From positions 1 to 64,000 of the forward strand of contig JAVTVY010017242.1 of the NCBI GenBank assembly GCA_036873755.1: a stretch of 64,000 nucleotides of DNA. Reading direction: 5' to 3'. The first letter of the stretch is position 1. Every line of letters begins with the position of its first letter. This document shows positions 10,111-21,956 of this stretch, in pieces. A program made the position numbers and the translations under genes. The notes beneath the pieces are model-generated. The model was not told the origin of the DNA. It searched no databases and saw only the letters and a program-made list of their open reading frames with translations. Origin of the DNA: Hanleya hanleyi (Eukaryota > Mollusca > Polyplacophora > Lepidopleurida > Hanleyidae).

Positions 10111-11626
10111 GGCGTTGGCGGTCGTTGCTACAAGATGACACCTCACACGACGCATTCGGACGAAGGATGGTCCCTCTCTACACCAAATACCTTCCTTGAC
10201 TGCCCCAAAATGTCCACTTTGGCAACTACTCGTACTGATGACGTCACCAATGACGTCACAGATGACGTGAACATCCCTCAAATCGGGGTCTACACCTCGA
10301 GAGCTACAAAATGACACCTCACACGACGCATTCGGATCATGGATGGTCCCTCTCTACCCCAAATACCTTCCTTCACTGTCCCAAATGTCCACTTTCGCTA
10401 CTACTCGTACTGATGACGTCACAGATGACGTGGCAGCCCTCAAATCGGGGTCTACACCCCGAGAGCTACAAAAGAACACCCCGCACGACGCATTCGGACC
10501 AAGCATGGTCCATCTCGACACCAAAAACCTTCCTGCACTGCCCCAAAATGGCCACTTTACTTACTACAACCAACTGCGCATGCGCGGATTGACGCGACTT
10601 GCACTTAAAAACACGCCATTCTGAATCTACCTCACAAAAGCTTCACTTTGACACCTTCCACGATCCATTCGGACCCATAGCGGTCCATCTCTACCCCAAA
10701 CACACACTCACATACCCCCCAAAATGCCTGCTTTACTACGGCCAGACTGCGCATGCGCAGAATATTGAAAACAGACGAACTATTAGTCCAGTCGGATGCT
10801 CCTCCACGAGAGCTTCAAAATAAGACCTCACCCAACACCATAGGATCATTAGGGGCTCACCTGGACCCCAAAACGTCCACCCAGTATGGGCCTATACCCC
10901 ATAGCCAGTATGGGGCTATATGAGCCTACCCAGGCCTCGGTGAACTTTTTCCAAAAATTTTACCGTTTCGCTTCGAAACCCTTCCCATCGTGTTCTGAAT
11001 TACGAGACGTGAAAAACAAATCCAAACAACCCATATCACAATGAACGTGTGTGAATTTCCCAGGTTGAACCTATACCCCAATATAGCCAGTATGAAGCTA
11101 TATGAGCCTATATCCAGACCTACCCGGTACTTTTCGAAAAATTTCACCGTTTCGCTCGGGGACCCATCCCATCGTGTTCTAAATGACGAGACGAGAAAAA
11201 CAAATCCAAATAACCTATATCGCAATGAACGTGTGTGAATTTCCCAGATTGGACCTATACCCCCATATAGCCGGTATGGGATTATATGGGCTATATGGTA
11301 CTTTTCCAAAAAATTCACCGTTTCGCTCGGGGACCCATCCCATCGTGTTCTAAATGACGAGACGAGAAAAACAAATCCAAATAACCCATATCACAATGAA
11401 CGTGTGTGAATTTCCCAGGTTGAACCTATACCCCCATATAGCCAGTATAGGACTACATGGGGCTATATACAGACCTCGGTGACTTTTCCCAAAAATTTCA
11501 CCCATTCGCTCCGGGACCCCTCCCACTGTGTTTTTCTCGGTGAGACGTGAAATACGAGACCCCACAACCCATAGTAACACCCACAAAAAATTTCACCACC
11601 CCTACCCTCCCCTCCATATAGCCAGT
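10111..11626 (+). repeat. E1 repeat arrays of unit 2 (CRE/NRF1, then CATATAGCC modules)
   Basis: 10,111-10,900 holds TGACGTCA pairs and CTGCGCATGCGC palindromes; 10,900-11,626 holds CATATAGCC modules. Nearly the same sequence as 7,620-9,115, consistent with tandem duplication. Confidence 0.75.
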
Positions 11627-11753
11627 ATAGGGATGCTCTACTGCACTTGTTGAACCTATACCGGGACTCTTGGTTGTGTTTGCCTTGAATGTGGCTGAGC
11701 ATACTATCGCGACGAGAGAAGGTTCTCTGACAGAACGTACACGTACACGACAT
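11627..11753 (-). pseudogene. Zinc-finger start of the ATPase fusion, second fragment
   Basis: ATG 11,753 and an intact C2H2 finger, then broken at the same place as the fragment at 9,116-9,247. The shared breakpoint shows that these two units descend from one rearrangement. Confidence 0.8.
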
Positions 11754-12155
11754 GTTGATCTGTCGACCAATACATAAGGACTGGTGAGGGACACATGTTC
11801 ATTCTTATATGTACAGACACCACCACCAACACCACTACCACACACTACCACCACACACACACACCACCACCACGACATTCCACCACATTCCACCACCACC
11901 GCCACCACCAACGCCACCACCGGGCGTTGACTGGCGTCAACGCCCGGTGGTGGTGGTGGGAGCTCCCGTGTGGCAGAGCTCTTGGATCGGAGCTCTTGGA
12001 GTTCAAAGCCTGTGGAGCTCAGAGCTCGGAAGTGACATTTGCATATGACCTCTGTGAGGTCACTTCCGCTTCCGTTCACGTGACCGGAACTGACCTTTGA
12101 TCCCTGCGCGCAATTTTTATCCGGTATTGTTAGCGCGCGCAGGGGTCAAAGGTAT
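11754..12155. promoter_or_regulatory. E1 hinge 3 with GGGCGTTGAC palindrome
   Basis: Same order as hinge 1: TATA-like motif, CAC tract, GGGCGTTGAC-N4-GTCAACGCCC at 11,922-11,945, GAGCTC-rich block, octamer ATTTGCAT, GTCACTTCC, and the CTGCGCGC/GCGCGCAG inverted repeat that abuts the ATPase fragment. Confidence 0.6.
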
Positions 12156-13077
12156 TCCTCAAGACATAAGCGAACCGTATTACTTTGATTCCGAGCAGAA
12201 CAACGTGGTAGTGCTAGATGATCTGATGAGTGCGGCCAAGGATAATTCACACGTTGCCGACTTGTTTACTAAAGGATCCCATCACAGGAATCTGCCCGTC
12301 ATCTACTTGACCCAGAATCTCTTTCCTCAAGGGAAGGCGTCCAGAGATATTGCCTTGAACTGCCAATACTTTGTGTTGTTCTACAATCCCATTGACAGAG
12401 CATAAATCCGTGTGTTTGGTAGTCGAATTTATCCTCAGAACATCGACCATTTCATGCAGGCGTTTCAAGGGGCAACAATTCGTCCGTACGGCTACCTATT
12501 CGTAGATTTAAAAGCCCATACCCCCGAAGATCGCCGGCTGACGATCCACCTGCTACCCGGCGAGGGATCACCGCAACGTCATATACCCCGACACCATCCA
12601 CCGAGTCCACATCTGGTAGAGCAGCAGCAGCAACCCATCCCCATACAGCGGGGCCCCTTCATACCATAAGTCCCGGAATATCAGCCAACCGTGAAGGACC
12701 AACTCAAACCTGTACAAGCGAATGAATATAATGTGAACTCGAGGCTATGGAAGGATTTGTTCAAAGAAAGTATGAACGCCGAGATGGGCAAGACGTTGAG
12801 GGTCACAGAAAACAAGTTTTAACGCAAAGGGTATTCGAAAGAGGAAGCCGCAATTTTAGCCCATAACAGATTGGCACCCAGACTACGACGGACTTTACGT
12901 CAGCGGTATGTCGACCTCGTGACCCATATGAAATTGTTGGATAAGGATCCAGTCCATATGGAAATTGAAAGAACAGCGTCGATGTTGAAAACCTCGGGCA
13001 TGAACTGGAAAGCGGCGTATGTCAGAGCAATAGCACAAAAGAAACATTTGTTCGAACTCATCATTAAACGACGTTAA
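12140..13077 (+). pseudogene. Packaging ATPase fragment with DPxH end, copy 3
   Basis: Lacks the finger and Walker A like copy 2, keeps NVVVLDDLM and QNLFPQGKASRD, and unlike copy 2 keeps the whole DPxH end (12,871-13,077; KDPVHMEI...LIIKRR). Stops interrupt at about 12,403, 12,667 and 12,820, with a frame change near 12,425. Dead as an ATPase; the DPxH tail alone remains open. Confidence 0.8.
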
Positions 13078-13305
13078 AGCGTTTAGAAAGTGTGTTAAGG
13101 CGTTGAGACGGGCGTTAAGGCGCAACGACGGGCGTTGACGGGCGTCACTGCATTTCGATGAATTGGTGTCAATTCCATGGAAATCAGAGCTTCTGAGCTA
13201 ATTCACCAGGGCGTTGAAGCGTTAAGCTAAGCGTTGATGGGCGTTACTGTCTATAAAAGCAAGCGTATTTCCAAAAACACGCACAGTCGACGCTCAACCG
13301 TCAAC
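13078..13305 (+). promoter_or_regulatory. Promoter of zinc-finger/DPxH copy 4
   Basis: Dense GCGTT motifs from 13,078 (TAAAGCGTTTAG, GGCGTTGAGACGGGCGTTAA), then the 8-12-bp spaced group at 13,208-13,245 and TATA box TATAAAAG at 13,252-13,259, 47 bp before the ATG. Confidence 0.7.
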
Positions 13306-13878
13306 ATGGCTTATACTTGCTCTGAGTGCGAACACACGTTCACCAGACATTACGATATGATGCGACACCAGAAAAATATACATGGGATTGAAGACTCTAA
13401 GGAGTCCGTTGAGGCGGATGCTGATGCAGAGACTGCTGAGAGTGTATCAACTGATACCGAAACAGAGATTGCTGAGAGTCTATCTAGTGATACGGAGAGC
13501 TTGACCTCAGATAGTCAGCCTACGTCCGTGGAAAGTGAGGCAGAACCTACCTTCTGGGGTCGTATTGTGACAGCAGCTATCAATACTTACGCTGCAGCGA
13601 TCGAGGACGCCGGAGAGGATAATTTACAACAGGCGTACACCCAAATGCGCCCCCGCATCAGGAAAACAGCCATGGCGATCTATGAACAGTATACCTTACT
13701 ACCGCTTGAAATGAAAGGCGACCCCACGCACAGGTCCATCATGAAGACCAAGCGTCACTTGGAAGAGGCTATGGGGCTACCACCCACCGAGGCCCTGGAA
13801 AATGCGATCAGAATGCGCAAACAACTGTTTCAGGACATGCTGCCCGAAGAATATCCAGGCCTGCCCGACGACGCTTAG
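13306..13878 (+). CDS. C2H2 zinc finger + DPxH-domain protein (intact)
   Basis: 190 codons, uninterrupted; differs from the copy at 6,648-7,220 by a handful of residues (for example His for Arg within the finger region and Ala for Thr in the linker). One C2H2 finger, acidic linker, helical domain with KGDPTHRSI. Promoter and 3' hairpin complete. That two of four copies stay open, while every ATPase copy is broken, hints that this protein has been under some constraint or was amplified recently (inference). Confidence 0.8.
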   Translation: MAYTCSECEHTFTRHYDMMRHQKNIHGIEDSKESVEADADAETAESVSTDTETEIAESLSSDTESLTSDSQPTSVESEAEPTFWGRIVTAAINTYAAAIEDAGEDNLQQAYTQMRPRIRKTAMAIYEQYTLLPLEMKGDPTHRSIMKTKRHLEEAMGLPPTEALENAIRMRKQLFQDMLPEEYPGLPDDA

Positions 13879-14275
13879 GTCACACCGAGCAAAGATGGAA
13901 CTTTCTGAAATGGCGACTTCTGATTGGACAAGAATACATCTAACGGACAGGAACGAATATGACAGATGCAAATGGTGGTCTCTGATTGGGCAAGAGTCTT
14001 TTTGAGTTGTAAACATACCCAACGCGGCTCCCCCAGCGTGGGTATGATGTAACATTGGGGAAAATAAACTATATGAAACAAAACTTGTTGCTGTTGTTCT
14101 CTCTCCGGTTTATATCATGGCGTCAAGGCGTTATGTTAGAGCATTAAGGCGTAACTACGAGCGTTGACGGGCGTCACTGCATTTCGAAGAATTAGTGACA
14201 ATTCCATGGAATATCTAGAAAATCAGAACTTCTGAGCTATTTCACCAGGGCGTTGAAGCGTTAAGCTTGGCGTTG
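13879..14275 (+). promoter_or_regulatory. Shared 3' module: hairpin and poly(A) signal
   Basis: Hairpin 14,014-14,046 (same arms, loop and bulge as at 7,356), AATAAA 14,063-14,068, TTG repeat, GCGTT motifs, CATGGAAT. Confidence 0.75.
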
Positions 14276-16335
14276 GCGGTCGTTGCTACAAGATGACACC
14301 TCACACGACGCATTCGGACGAAGGATGGTCCCTGTCTACACCAAATACCTTCCTTCACTGCCCCAAAATGTCCACTTTGGCTACTACTCGTACTGATGAC
14401 GTCACCAATGACGTCACAGATGACGTGAACATCCCTCAAATCGAGGTCTACACCTCGAGAGCTACAAAAGGACACCTCACACGACGCATTCGGACCCTGG
14501 ATGGTCCCTCTCTACCCCAAATACCTTCCTTCACTGCCCCAAATGTCCACTTTCGCTACTACTCGTCCTGATGACGTCACAGATGACGTGGCAGCCCTCA
14601 AATCGGGGTCTACATCCCGAGAGCTACAAAAGAACACCCCGCACGACGCATTCGGACCAAGGATGGTCCATCTCGACACCAAAAACCTTCCTGCACTGCC
14701 CCAAAATGGCCACTTTAGTTACTACAACCAACTGCGCATGCGCAGATTGACGCGACTTGCACTTAAAATACGCCATTCTGACTCTACCTCACAAAAGCTT
14801 CACTTTGACACCTTCCACGACCCATTCGGACCCATAGCGGTCCATCTCTACCCCAAACACACACTCACATACCCCCCAAAATGCCTGCTTTACTACGGCC
14901 AGATTGCGCATGCGCAGAATATTGAAAACAGACGAACTGTTAGTCCAGTCGGATGCTCCTCCACGAGAGCTTCAAAATAAGACCTCACCCAACACCATAG
15001 GATCATTAGGGGCTCACCTGGACCCCAAAACGTCCACCCAGTATGGGCCTCTACCACCATAGCCAGTATGGGGCTATATGAGTCTACCCAGGCCTCGGTG
15101 AACTTTTTCCAAAAATTTCACCGTTTCGCTTCGAAACCCTTCCCATCGTGTTCTGAATGACGAGACGTGAAAAACAAATCCAAACAACCCATATCACAAT
15201 GAACGTGTGTGAATTTCCCAGGTTGAACCTATACCCCAATATAGCCAGTATGAAGCTATATGAGCCTATATCCAGACCTACCCGGTACTTTTCGAAAAAT
15301 TTCACCGTTTCGCTCGGGGACCCATCCCATCGTGTTCTAAATGACGAGACGAGAAAAACAAATCCAAACAACCCATATCACAATGAACGTGTGTGAATTT
15401 CCCAGATTGGACCTATACCCCCATATAGCCAGTATGGGGCTATATGGTACTTTTCCAACAATTTCACCGTTTCGCTCGGGGACCCATCCCATCGTGTTTT
15501 AAATGACGAGACGAGAAAAACAAGACCAAACAACCCATATCACAATGAACGTGTGTGAATTTCCCAGGTTGAACCTATACCCCCATATAGCCAGTATAGG
15601 ACTACATGAGGCTATATACAGACCTCGGTGACTTTTCCCAAAAATTTCACCGATTCGCTCCGGGGACCCTCCCATTGTGTTTTTCTCGGTGAGACGTGAA
15701 AAACGAGACCCCACAACCCATACAACCCATAGTAACACCCATAAAAAAATTGACCACCCCTCCCCTCCCCTCCATATAGCCAGTATGAGCCTATATACAT
15801 ACCTCGGTGACTTTCCCCAAAAATTTCACCGATTCTTTCCGGGGCCCCTCCCATTGTGGTTTTCTCGGTGAGACGAGAAAAACGAGACCCCACAACCCAT
15901 ACAACCCATAGTAACACCCATAAAAAAATTGACCACCCCTCCCCTCCCCTCCATATAGCCAGTATGAGCCTATATACAGACCTCGGTGACTTTTTCCAAA
16001 AATTTCACCGATCCGATCGGCGAGACGAGAAAAACGAGACCCCGCAACCCATAGTAACACCCACAAAAAAAATTGACCACCTCTCCCTCCATATAGCCAG
16101 TATGAGCCTATATTCAGACCTCGGTGACTTTTCCCAAAAATTTCACCGATTCGCTCCGGGACCCCTCCCATTGTGTTTCTCTCGGCGAGACGAGAAAAAC
16201 AAGATCCCCACAACCTATAGTAACACCCACAAAATTTTTTGACCACCCCTCCCCCCATATAGCCAGTATGAGCCTATATGGGGATATACCCATACAGGCA
16301 TTGCCCCGTATATTGTACGAGTCAGTGATCCGCTT
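14276..16335 (+). repeat. E1 repeat arrays of unit 3
   Basis: 14,276-15,060 CRE/NRF1 array; 15,060-16,290 CATATAGCC modules. The last four modules are closely similar to each other, suggesting local tandem expansion. Their open frames (both strands) are repeat shadows. Confidence 0.7.
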
Positions 16336-16338
16336 TTT

Positions 16339-16373
<35 letters not shown>

Positions 16374-16445
16374 TATTTATTGATTGATTGACTGATTGAT
16401 TTATATATTTATTTATTTATTTATTGATTTATTTATTTATTTATT
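16336..16445. repeat. Microsatellite (ATTG)n / (ATTT)n
   Basis: About 110 bp of imperfect TTGA and TTTA tetranucleotide repeats between the module array and the terminal repeat of E1. Confidence 0.9.
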
Positions 16446-16731
16446 CTGTGAAAACACCCATGACATGACTGAAGAGAGCCTCACTCGGCCCAATGGAACC
16501 ATGCAGCGTGGAACTCTTCTGTGTTGGAGGTAGTTTTTGGTCTCTTGAGCTGGTGGCGCCATCGTAATGACGTCATCAGTTTATGTGTACTTTCCGGATG
16601 TTAAAAGGTCCCACCAAGAGCTCTGCCACATACCCCACCAGTAGAGAGCCTCACAAAGTTCCCCCTTAAATTTGACCCGGGGGAACAAATAAGTAGGTCA
16701 ATATGCGTTTAAATACTCTTTCCCTACTACT
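16446..16731. repeat. E1 right terminal repeat
   Basis: Shares AACTCTTCTGTGTTGGAGG and GAGCTGGTGGCGCC with the E3 left end, and ACCCGGGGGAACAAATAAG with both E2 ends. A TGACGTCA lies near 16,567. It ends ...CCCTACTACT. The next six bases are TCTGAC, a possible target duplication whose partner is not seen. Confidence 0.75.
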
Positions 16732-18382
16732 TCTGACTAATAGATAATTAACTTACCATAATACTGCGGAAATGAGTTTTGGAAAGGGAAATTTAACAGA
16801 CAAAAATAATAGTAGCCAAGCCCAAGCTAAGGCAATCTGTTTAATTGTTCCAGTGCCTCGGAAACTAAATTTTTAATCCTAATATTGAAGCACTTCTATT
16901 TATAATTTTGATTTCATTTTTTCATCAAATGTTAGAGAAAATAGTGAATATTTGAATGAAGGAATAAAAAAAAATGACCAATTTTGACCCTCTAAGGGAA
17001 CACCAAAATAGTTTGATAGATATATTTCCGGTATTATATACCGATTGGTACGATTTTGATGAGATTGTAAGCTTGTATTGTATTGAGAATTTTTCTTGTC
17101 GCACTGTCCGTATTGGGTGTATACTGAACTTCATTATAGTTCTTTAATCTGATCTGAATCCTGACATCTGCTGGAAAGGTATCACACATACTTATCACTC
17201 CTTATGACTCGAATTCCTCATTGACAGATTATTCTCACTTGATGAGAATACGGAAGTTATGTATTCTATGAAACACCCACCTGTCTGTCGGGAATTAATT
17301 AGTCATGACAGATCATTTATTCCTAACGAGCTTGGTCCGAGGTGTAACCCTACACAGTTCAATTCACACTATAGATTAATGAACGCCCCCTGACGCCGGT
17401 GTGATGAGCTTGAAGTCTTACCGATACTCAGATTTTCTCGTCCGAATCAATGTTTATTGTTCAGCAGAGTAGTTCTTGTCTTCAGGATTAATTGTTGCTA
17501 ATATTATTCTCAGAAAATCGAGAGCACCCATTGTTGACAATGCAGCAAATTCGCCTTCGTGGTAGTTTCATAGTTTCATCAGGCTTTCCTAGCGACGGAC
17601 CCTATCGGCCATCATAGTATCCTCAGGGCTGTATCTAGGGATTTTTCACAGGTTCCGATCCCAAACTCCCAGTTCCCATTCGTAATTAATTATTGAGTGC
17701 CCAATTTTCGTTAGCGAATTTCGGCGCAAATAGTCTGTGATCATTCACAAAATAGAGGTTTATTAGCATAAAATTCAATACCCAGCTATGCAATTAGATC
17801 GATATTGAGGCTCTCAGAAGCTTTTTCTAGGAGTATTTCCTTCTGAAATCCTTTCAAATTGAACAACAACAACAGCAACAAATCGGTTGTTGTTGTTTTC
17901 TTGTTGTTTTTTTTCTTCTGTTTTTTTTTCATTTGAGTTTGGGCATCAGATGTTTTGTGTGCTCATACGTTTTCCGGAACTAAAGCGGCTCTAGATGCAG
18001 CCCTGATCCTACTTGACTAAAAATTCGGGCTAAGGGGTCCACGCACCTTTTAGGTGCTTGCCTGGAATTTTTTAACGAGCATCCATCTGGCAGTCACGGT
18101 CAAGAATAGTCGAGAATTGAAACTTCCTTAAATCTTTCTATCTGAATAATGCCAGTTTGCTGACATATTTAAGTATACAGCTTTTAGCGTCCATTGTATA
18201 AGACCAAGTACATGTATGTTATACTATAGTTATCCGAGTGTGAATTGAGTAGATTCCTAACTGTTTTGTTCACTTCTAACTACAAAACTGGATGTATCAT
18301 CTTCAATTAGGAGTCATTTAACGACGCAGACGCAGAAGACATTTACTGGTACCATCTTAACTCCAGATGAAATTGTTACGAG
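16732..18382. other. Flanking DNA, no gene recognised
   Basis: AT-rich, no coding signature. The only structure noted is a CAACAACAACAG / TTGTTGTTGTT inverted tract at 17,862-17,910. Confidence 0.5.
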
Positions 18383-18388
18383 AAGGTT
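18383..18388. other. 6-bp target-site duplication AAGGTT (left)
   Basis: AAGGTT directly precedes the E2 left terminus and recurs at 28,694-28,699 directly after the right terminus. Six-base duplications are the known hallmark of Polinton integration. Confidence 0.8.
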
Positions 18389-18720
18389 AATAGTAGGGAA
18401 CCGTGATTTCGAGTCACATTGACCTACTTATTTGTTCCCCCGGGTAAAATTTAAGGGGGTACTTGGTCACGTGACGATCATGTGATGGATGGGGGAAACT
18501 ACCTCCAACACAGAAGAGTTCCAATCTAGGGGGAGGTAACTCCGGGTCACTATAGTTCCGGCAAAGGGCCCCTGGCCATGTATTCTTCCGCGGCGATGCG
18601 GCCTGGTGGTGATGCGGTCGCGGGAAAAAGCTTCCGCGGAGAAAAAGTAGTCCCCAGAATTCAAATACGCTGCATGGTCCGATTGGATCGTACGAGGTAT
18701 CAATGTGAAGCATTCGGGAA
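18389..18720. repeat. E2 left terminal region
   Basis: Starts AATAGTAGGG, then the ACCCGGGGGAACAAATAAG block (here inverted), AACTCTTCTG block, and TTCCGCGGCGATGCGG and TTCCGCGGAG motifs with several CCGCGG/GCGGT palindromes. Mirrored at 28,380-28,693 and shared with E3 (59,270-59,480). Confidence 0.8.
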
Positions 18721-20060
18721 GGGCCATCTGATGGGCTTGGTGTGGGGTTGAAATATCGTCATTCTGCGCGTGCGCGGTAGACAAAGGGCATGGAATTAGA
18801 CGTTTTCGGGTCTAGGTGGGCCCTTTGTGGACCGATGGGATCGAGTGAGGTATCAATGTGAAGCATATGTGAGGGGGCATACGACTGGCTGGATGTGGGG
18901 TAGGAATATTGTCATTCTGCGCATGCGCAATAGAAAAAGGGTATGGGATCTAGGTGAGCCACTAATGAGCCGATGGAGTCGTATGAGGTGTCAACGTGGA
19001 ACATATGTGAGGGGGCATCCGATTGGACTAGTGCCTCGGCCGTTGTCAACATTCTGCGCATGCGCAGACAGGGAATTGTGGGAAAAGTGTGTGGAAATAG
19101 ACGTTTTAGGGTCCAGGTGGGCCACTAGTGGTCCTATGGAGACGTATGAGGTATCAATGTGAAGCAGTCGTGAGGGAGCATCCACCTGGGCTAGTGTGTC
19201 GTTCGTTTTCGACATTCTGCGCATGAGCAGACAGGGAATTGTGGTAAAAGGGTATGAAAATTGACGTTTTGCGGTCTAGGTGGGCCACTAATGGCCCGAT
19301 GGAGTCGAGTGAGGTATCAATGTGAAGCATTCGTGAGGGAGCATCCGCCTGGGCTAGAGTGTCGTTCGTTGTCAACATTCTGCGCATGCGCAGCCAGGGA
19401 GTTGTGGGAAAAGGGTATGGAAATAGACGTTTTAGGGTCTAGGTGGGCCACTAATGGGCCGATTGGATCGAGTGAGGTATCAATGTGCAGCATACGTGAG
19501 GGAGCATCTGCTTGGACTAGTGTGTCGTTCGTTTTCAACATTTTGCGCATGCGCAGACAGGGAATTGTTGGAAAAGGGTATGGAAATAGACGTTTTGGGG
19601 TTTAGGTGAGCCCCTAAAGATCCGATGGTGTCGTATGAGGTCTTATTTTGAAGCTCACGTGAGGGAGCATTCGCCTGGACTAGTATGTCGTTCGTTTTCA
19701 ACATTCTGCGCAGGCGCAGACAGGTAATAATGGGAAAAGGGTATGGAAATAGACGTTTTGGGGTCTAGGTTGGCCCCTAATGATCCGATGGAGTCGAGTG
19801 AGGTATCAATGTGAAGTATACGTGAGAAAGCATCCGTCTGGACTAATGTATCGTCCATTTTCAATATTCTGCGCATGCGCAGTCTGGCCGTAGTATAGAA
19901 AGCAGGCATTTTGGGGGTACGTGGGGGTGTGTTTGGGGTAGAGATGGACCACTATGGTTCCAAATGGGTCGTAGGAGGTGTCAAAGTGAAGCTTTTGTGG
20001 AGTAGAGTCAGAATGGTGTGTTCTTAAGTGCAAGTCGCGTCAATCTGCGCATGCGCAGTT
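18721..20060. repeat. 163-bp ladder of CTGCGCATGCGCAG palindromes
   Basis: Palindromes start at 18,764, 18,917, 19,054, 19,217, 19,380, 19,543, 19,706, 19,869 and 20,045. Five successive intervals are exactly 163 bp. Between them are CCACTAATGGCCCGAT and GAGGTATCAATGTGAAGCA phrases. The palindrome fits the NRF-1 consensus. Open frames in all directions come from the repeat. Confidence 0.85.
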
Positions 20061-20560
20061 GGGTGTAGTAAGTAAATTGGTCATTTTGGGGCAGTGAAGG
20101 AAGGTATTTGGGATAGAGAGGGACCACTATTTGTCCGAATGTGTCGAGGGAGGTATCACTTTGTAGTTCTCGGGGTGTAGACCCCGATTTGAGGGCTGTC
20201 CACAGCATCTGTGACGTCATCGGTGACGTCAGCAGTACGAGTAGCAGCGAAAGTGGACATTTTGGGGGAAGTGAAGGAAGGTGTTTGGTGTATAGATGGA
20301 CCACTATTGGTCCGAATGCGTTCTGGAATGTGTCATGCTGTAGCTCTCGGGGTGTACACCCCGATTCGAGGCATGTCCGCAGCATCTGTGACGTCATCGG
20401 TGACGTCATCAGTACGAGCAGTAGCGAAAGCGGTTATTTTGGGTCATTGAAGGAAGGTATTTGGTGTAGAGATGGACCATCCTTGGTCCGAATGCGTCGT
20501 GTGATGTGTCATTTTGTAGCAACGCCCGCCAACACCACTCTTAATGCTTCAACGCCCTGG
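20061..20560. repeat. CRE (TGACGTCA) array, E2 left arm
   Basis: Paired TGACGTCA/TGACGTCAG sites near 20,213, 20,226, 20,391 and 20,406 within about 180-bp units, each preceded by CTCGGGGTGTA(G/C)ACCCCGAT, itself an inverted repeat. Confidence 0.75.
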
Positions 20561-21032
20561 TGAAATAGATCAGAAGCTCTGGTTTTCTAGATATTCCATG
20601 GAATTGTAACTAATTCTTCGAAATGCAGTGACGTCCGTCGTTACGCCTTAACAGACCGGAGAGAGAACAACAACAACAAGGATGACACATGAGAGAACAA
20701 CAACAAGAAGAAGTTTTTTTCATATAGTTTATTCTCCCCAATGTTACATCATACCCACGCTGGGGAAGCCGCGTTGGGTATGTTTACAACTCAAGAAGAC
20801 TCTTGTCCAATCAGAGGCCACCATTTGCATCTGTCATATTCGTTCCTGTCCGTTAGATGTATTCTTGTCCAATCATAAGTCTCCATTTCAGAAAGTTCCA
20901 TCTTCGGCCATGTTCGCTCTGCACCGTTTGTTCTAATCATCGTCGGGCAGGCTTTTTTTACCGTTGAGGCAACATATCCTCAGATAGTTGTTTGCGCATT
21001 CTGAGTATTTATCAGTGGGTGAATGTATTCAT
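20561..21032 (-). promoter_or_regulatory. Shared 3' module and remnant of the E1-type gene tail
   Basis: Hairpin 20,750-20,782, AATAAA (complement 20,728-20,733), ATTGG boxes. At about 20,934-21,003 a 3' remnant of the DPxH gene is recognisable in the gene's sense (AATGCGCAAACAACT, GGCCTGCCCGACGATGA-like), lying after the stop of the polymerase-N gene. It has no use in the present gene and marks replacement of one payload by another. Confidence 0.7.
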
Positions 21033-21956
21033 TCACTCGATGGGAAGATTCCGTAATTTGGTCACGAAGAACGTAACAATGGTCACCCTGTCTGCCACCC
21101 ATTGGAAGTTGGGGCGCTGTTCATAGGCCCATCCCAAGACATCCAATTGGTCCACTTGGTCCAGCATCGTCTCTAGCGAGGCCCGGTTAATGATGGTAAA
21201 CTGTTGGTCAAATACCCGGATGTTACTGCTCGGGTAAAAGTATCGGACTTGATCTGTCTCCTTATGCTGCAGCACTTAACCAAACGCCAGATTTAATTTG
21301 AAGGACGTAGCTTGGTCATTGAAGATGGCTTTTATGTAGCTGCGTAGACGGGCGAGATCGGTCAGTCGGAAATTGTAGATATCTTGAATAGAGCGATTAC
21401 GGTGGAAACAGTGCCGTATCATGGGCCAATGGCGCCGATAGATGTCACTCACTGGATGGGCGTCCTGTAACAGATCGCTAGGAACATCCACTGCATCTTC
21501 CAGAAAATGTTCGACGTCGTCAGGCGTATGACTCGAAACCGTACCGCTGGGGGCTGGTTGAATATGTAGTCTGTTCTGAACTGTGGGTATAGACGGGCTG
21601 TCTGTCATCGCATCACCAGTGGCGTTCGTCTCCCCGGGTTTATCTTCACTGGGTCTGACCTTCCTGGGTTCCTCTTTAGTGGAATGTTGTCGGCCAAACC
21701 GAAGAGACGGGGCATGAATCAAACGTTGGTGCTGTCTTAACCGACTGGGTCGTTTGAAGAGTCGACCACAATCGTTACATTGTACCGTCGCACCCTGGTG
21801 GAGTGCCCTCTCATGGCGCAGTAAATTATCCTCCCGATTGAATGACCGTCCACGGATTATACAAGTATACCGTGCATCGTTGTGGGTGGAGGCCTCGTGA
21901 CGTCGTTAACTTTCTATACGAGTAAACTGCTTCTGGCAAGTTGTGCAAGTGGGCAT
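21033..21956 (-). pseudogene. Triple zinc finger + Polinton PolB N-terminal domain (outer left copy)
   Basis: 924 bp from ATG 21,956, one frame throughout. Three C2H2 fingers (about residues 4-85), a Pro/Ser/Glu-rich linker (90-150), then a domain (about 155-307) with IYRRHW, HCFHR, IYNFRL, TSFKLNL.FGY and RYFYP...VFDQ. This lines up with the start of the Polinton DNA polymerase at 37,208-37,760. Two nonsense codons: complement at 21,906-21,908 (in finger 1) and 21,276-21,278. A ligand Cys of finger 2 is Arg here. The polymerase exonuclease and catalytic domains were never part of it. Confidence 0.85.

Larger units (their letters stand above)
1230..16731. mobile_element. E1: Polinton-class non-autonomous element, palindromic and tandemly amplified
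   Basis: The right end reads CCCTACTACT at 16,731, the inverse of AGTAGTAGGG, the same terminal heptamer as the Polinton and E2. The left arm (minus-strand genes, 1,230-5,311) mirrors the right arm (plus-strand genes, 5,700-9,115). The hinge plus right arm is then repeated from about 9,118 (with a large internal deletion) and from about 11,626. Genes are zinc-finger/ATPase and zinc-finger/DPxH proteins; there is no capsid, integrase or polymerase gene. The left terminus and a target duplication are not found, so the left boundary is approximate. Membership in the Polinton class is inferred from the terminus and from gene content shared with the Polinton ATPase. Confidence 0.7.

Noticed and set aside
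15791..16258. 155-codon open frame and its opposite-strand partners
   Set aside because: Repeat shadow of the CATATAGCC modules; the same peptide pieces recur with each module.
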